Origin: Pseudomonadota bacterium
GTDB taxonomy: Bacteria; Pseudomonadota; Gammaproteobacteria; Pseudomonadales; Azotimanducaceae
Direction of reading: 5' to 3'
NCBI GenBank assembly: GCA_027622495.1
Contig: JAQBYL010000235.1
Span: forward strand, 1-6,650
DNA length: 6,650 nt
Shown here: positions 5,559 through 6,650 of the stretch, one piece after another
Position numbering within the stretch: the stretch's first letter is position 1
Layout of the letters: every line of letters begins with the position of its first letter
Program-made: the position numbers and the translations under genes
Notes under the pieces: generated by a model
Seen by the model: only the letters and a program-made list of their open reading frames with translations
Databases searched by the model: none
Told to the model about the DNA's origin: nothing

Positions 5559-6650
5559 ATGGATGTACAGAGTCTGACTTACCTGTTCGTCGGCCTGAGC
5601 TTTGCGCTGTATATCGGCATCGCCATCTGGTCACGGGCACGTTCAACAAACGATTTTTATGTGGCAGGCGGGCACGTCCATCCCATCGCCAATGGCATGG
5701 CAACCGCCGCTGACTGGATGAGTGCTGCATCGTTTATCAGCATGGCCGGTATCATTGCATTCATGGGTTATGACGGAACCGTCTACCTGATGGGCTGGAC
5801 CGGAGGCTATGTTCTGCTGGCCCTGCTGCTGGCCCCCTACCTGCGTAAATTCGGCGAATTCACCGTCCCCGACTTCATCGGCACCCGTTACTACTCAAAA
5901 ACCGCGAGAGTAGTGGCAGTGATCTGCCTGATCGTCGTGTCGTTCACTTACGTCGCCGGGCAGATGCGCGGTGTGGGCATCGTGTTTTCACAGTTCCTGA
6001 ACGTAGACATCACCCTCGGGGTGATTATCGGCATGGGTGTGGTGTTCATGTATGCCGTGCTCGGCGGTATGAAGGGCATTACCTACACCCAGGTGGCGCA
6101 ATACTGTGTTCTGATTTTTGCTTACATGGTGCCGGCGATCTTTATCTCCATGATGATTACCGACATACCCATCCCGCAGATCGGTCTGGGTGCACAGGTT
6201 AACGATGGAAGTCACATGTCGGTGCTGGGCAAGCTCGATACAACGCTGGTCGAACTCGGCTTTGCACCGTACACCGAAAGCACGCGGAGCAAGATTGACG
6301 TATTTGCCATAACCCTTGCATTGATGATCGGCACAGCCGGTCTGCCCCATGTGATCGTACGCTTCTTCACCGTACCCAAAGTTTCTGATGCACGACGCAG
6401 CGCGGGTTGGGCGCTGTTGTTCATCGCCCTTCTGTATACAACGGCGCCGGCTGTTGGTGCTTTTGCCCGGTTGAACTTTATCGACACGGTGCACGATACC
6501 GAGTATCAGAAGGTCGATGGCTGGTTCAAACGCTGGGAAAGCATCGGCCTGATCGCTTGGCTCGACAAGAACCGCGATGGCCGCGTTCAGTATGGACCGG
6601 GTGAGGCATTCTCCGGTGCGCCCAACTATTCGCCTGAAGCCGGCCCCCCT
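5559..6650 (+). CDS. Sodium:solute symporter large subunit (VC_2705/TIGR03648-like), cut by window edge
   Basis: The frame runs from ATG 5559 to the right edge without a stop, giving 364 residues of a sodium:solute symporter family (SSF) inner-membrane transporter with multiple hydrophobic helices. AGGA at 5548-5551 lies 7 bases before the ATG and fixes the start. Conserved SSF features are DFYVAGG (32-38), ADWMSAASFISMAG (51-64) near the sodium site, GEFTVPDFIGTRYYS (99-113), YAVLGGMKGITYTQ (165-178), and GTAGLPHVIVRFFTVP (258-273). Together with the DUF4212 partner this points to the TIGR03648 subgroup, related to ActP-type acetate symporters, so the cargo is probably a short-chain monocarboxylate such as acetate (inference). 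After the helix at about 283-302, a soluble-looking loop carries DKNRDGRVQ (336-344), which resembles an EF-hand calcium loop. Expected full length is well over 500 residues, so the C-terminal part lies outside the window. Confidence 0.93.
   Translation, partial: MDVQSLTYLFVGLSFALYIGIAIWSRARSTNDFYVAGGHVHPIANGMATAADWMSAASFISMAGIIAFMGYDGTVYLMGWTGGYVLLALLLAPYLRKFGEFTVPDFIGTRYYSKTARVVAVICLIVVSFTYVAGQMRGVGIVFSQFLNVDITLGVIIGMGVVFMYAVLGGMKGITYTQVAQYCVLIFAYMVPAIFISMMITDIPIPQIGLGAQVNDGSHMSVLGKLDTTLVELGFAPYTESTRSKIDVFAITLALMIGTAGLPHVIVRFFTVPKVSDARRSAGWALLFIALLYTTAPAVGAFARLNFIDTVHDTEYQKVDGWFKRWESIGLIAWLDKNRDGRVQYGPGEAFSGAPNYSPEAGPP

Noticed and set aside
5988..6494. 168-codon open frame on the minus strand
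   Set aside because: It is antisense to the symporter gene, whose conserved motifs cover the same bases. The His-rich product has no family pattern.
1..6650. Search for CRISPR arrays, tRNAs, rRNAs, insertion-sequence ends and long direct repeats
   Set aside because: No regularly spaced repeats, cloverleaf-like segments or transposase motifs were seen. Genes fill nearly the whole window.

Overview
The window reads as ordinary, densely packed chromosomal DNA with moderately high GC. Every gene fits a proteobacterium, most likely a marine or environmental gammaproteobacterium. That assignment is inferred from the gene set (a sodium/solute symporter with a DUF4212 small subunit, a YgjP-like protein, an RsgA-type GTPase, an LLM oxidoreductase), because no rRNA or other taxonomic marker is present. 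I see no mobile element, CRISPR array, tRNA or phage gene.

Two divergent gene blocks are separated by a 142-base intergenic region (4208-4349). The minus-strand block reads from 4207 down to 1. It encodes a NUDIX hydrolase with an enlarged Nudix box (NUDT19-like), an Eis-like GNAT acetyltransferase, a YgjP/DUF45 metal-dependent hydrolase, the circularly permuted ribosome-assembly GTPase RsgA, and the N-terminal 134 residues of a fold-type I PLP aminotransferase that runs off the left edge. The first four genes overlap end to start (ATGA, TAGTG, and probably GTGGCTGA), so they look like one translationally coupled operon. A GC-rich hairpin followed by six T residues lies between rsgA and the aminotransferase. 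It may terminate or attenuate the operon there.

The plus-strand block reads from 4350 to the right edge. It encodes an LLM-class (luciferase-like) flavin or F420 oxidoreductase, a 91-residue DUF4212 membrane protein, and the first 364 residues of its sodium:solute symporter large subunit (VC_2705/TIGR03648-like), which runs off the right edge. The last two should form one two-component transporter for a small organic acid such as acetate. The LLM gene is only 15 bases upstream and is probably co-transcribed, but a functional link to the transporter is not shown.

No clearly new system is visible. The points most worth a second look are the terminator-like hairpin inside the minus-strand gene string, the Eis-like enzyme that keeps both catalytic features of Eis (a Tyr near 124 and a C-terminal Phe), the large insertion in the Nudix box, the EF-hand-like acidic loop in the symporter, and an inverted repeat with a GAAA loop in the divergent intergenic region.
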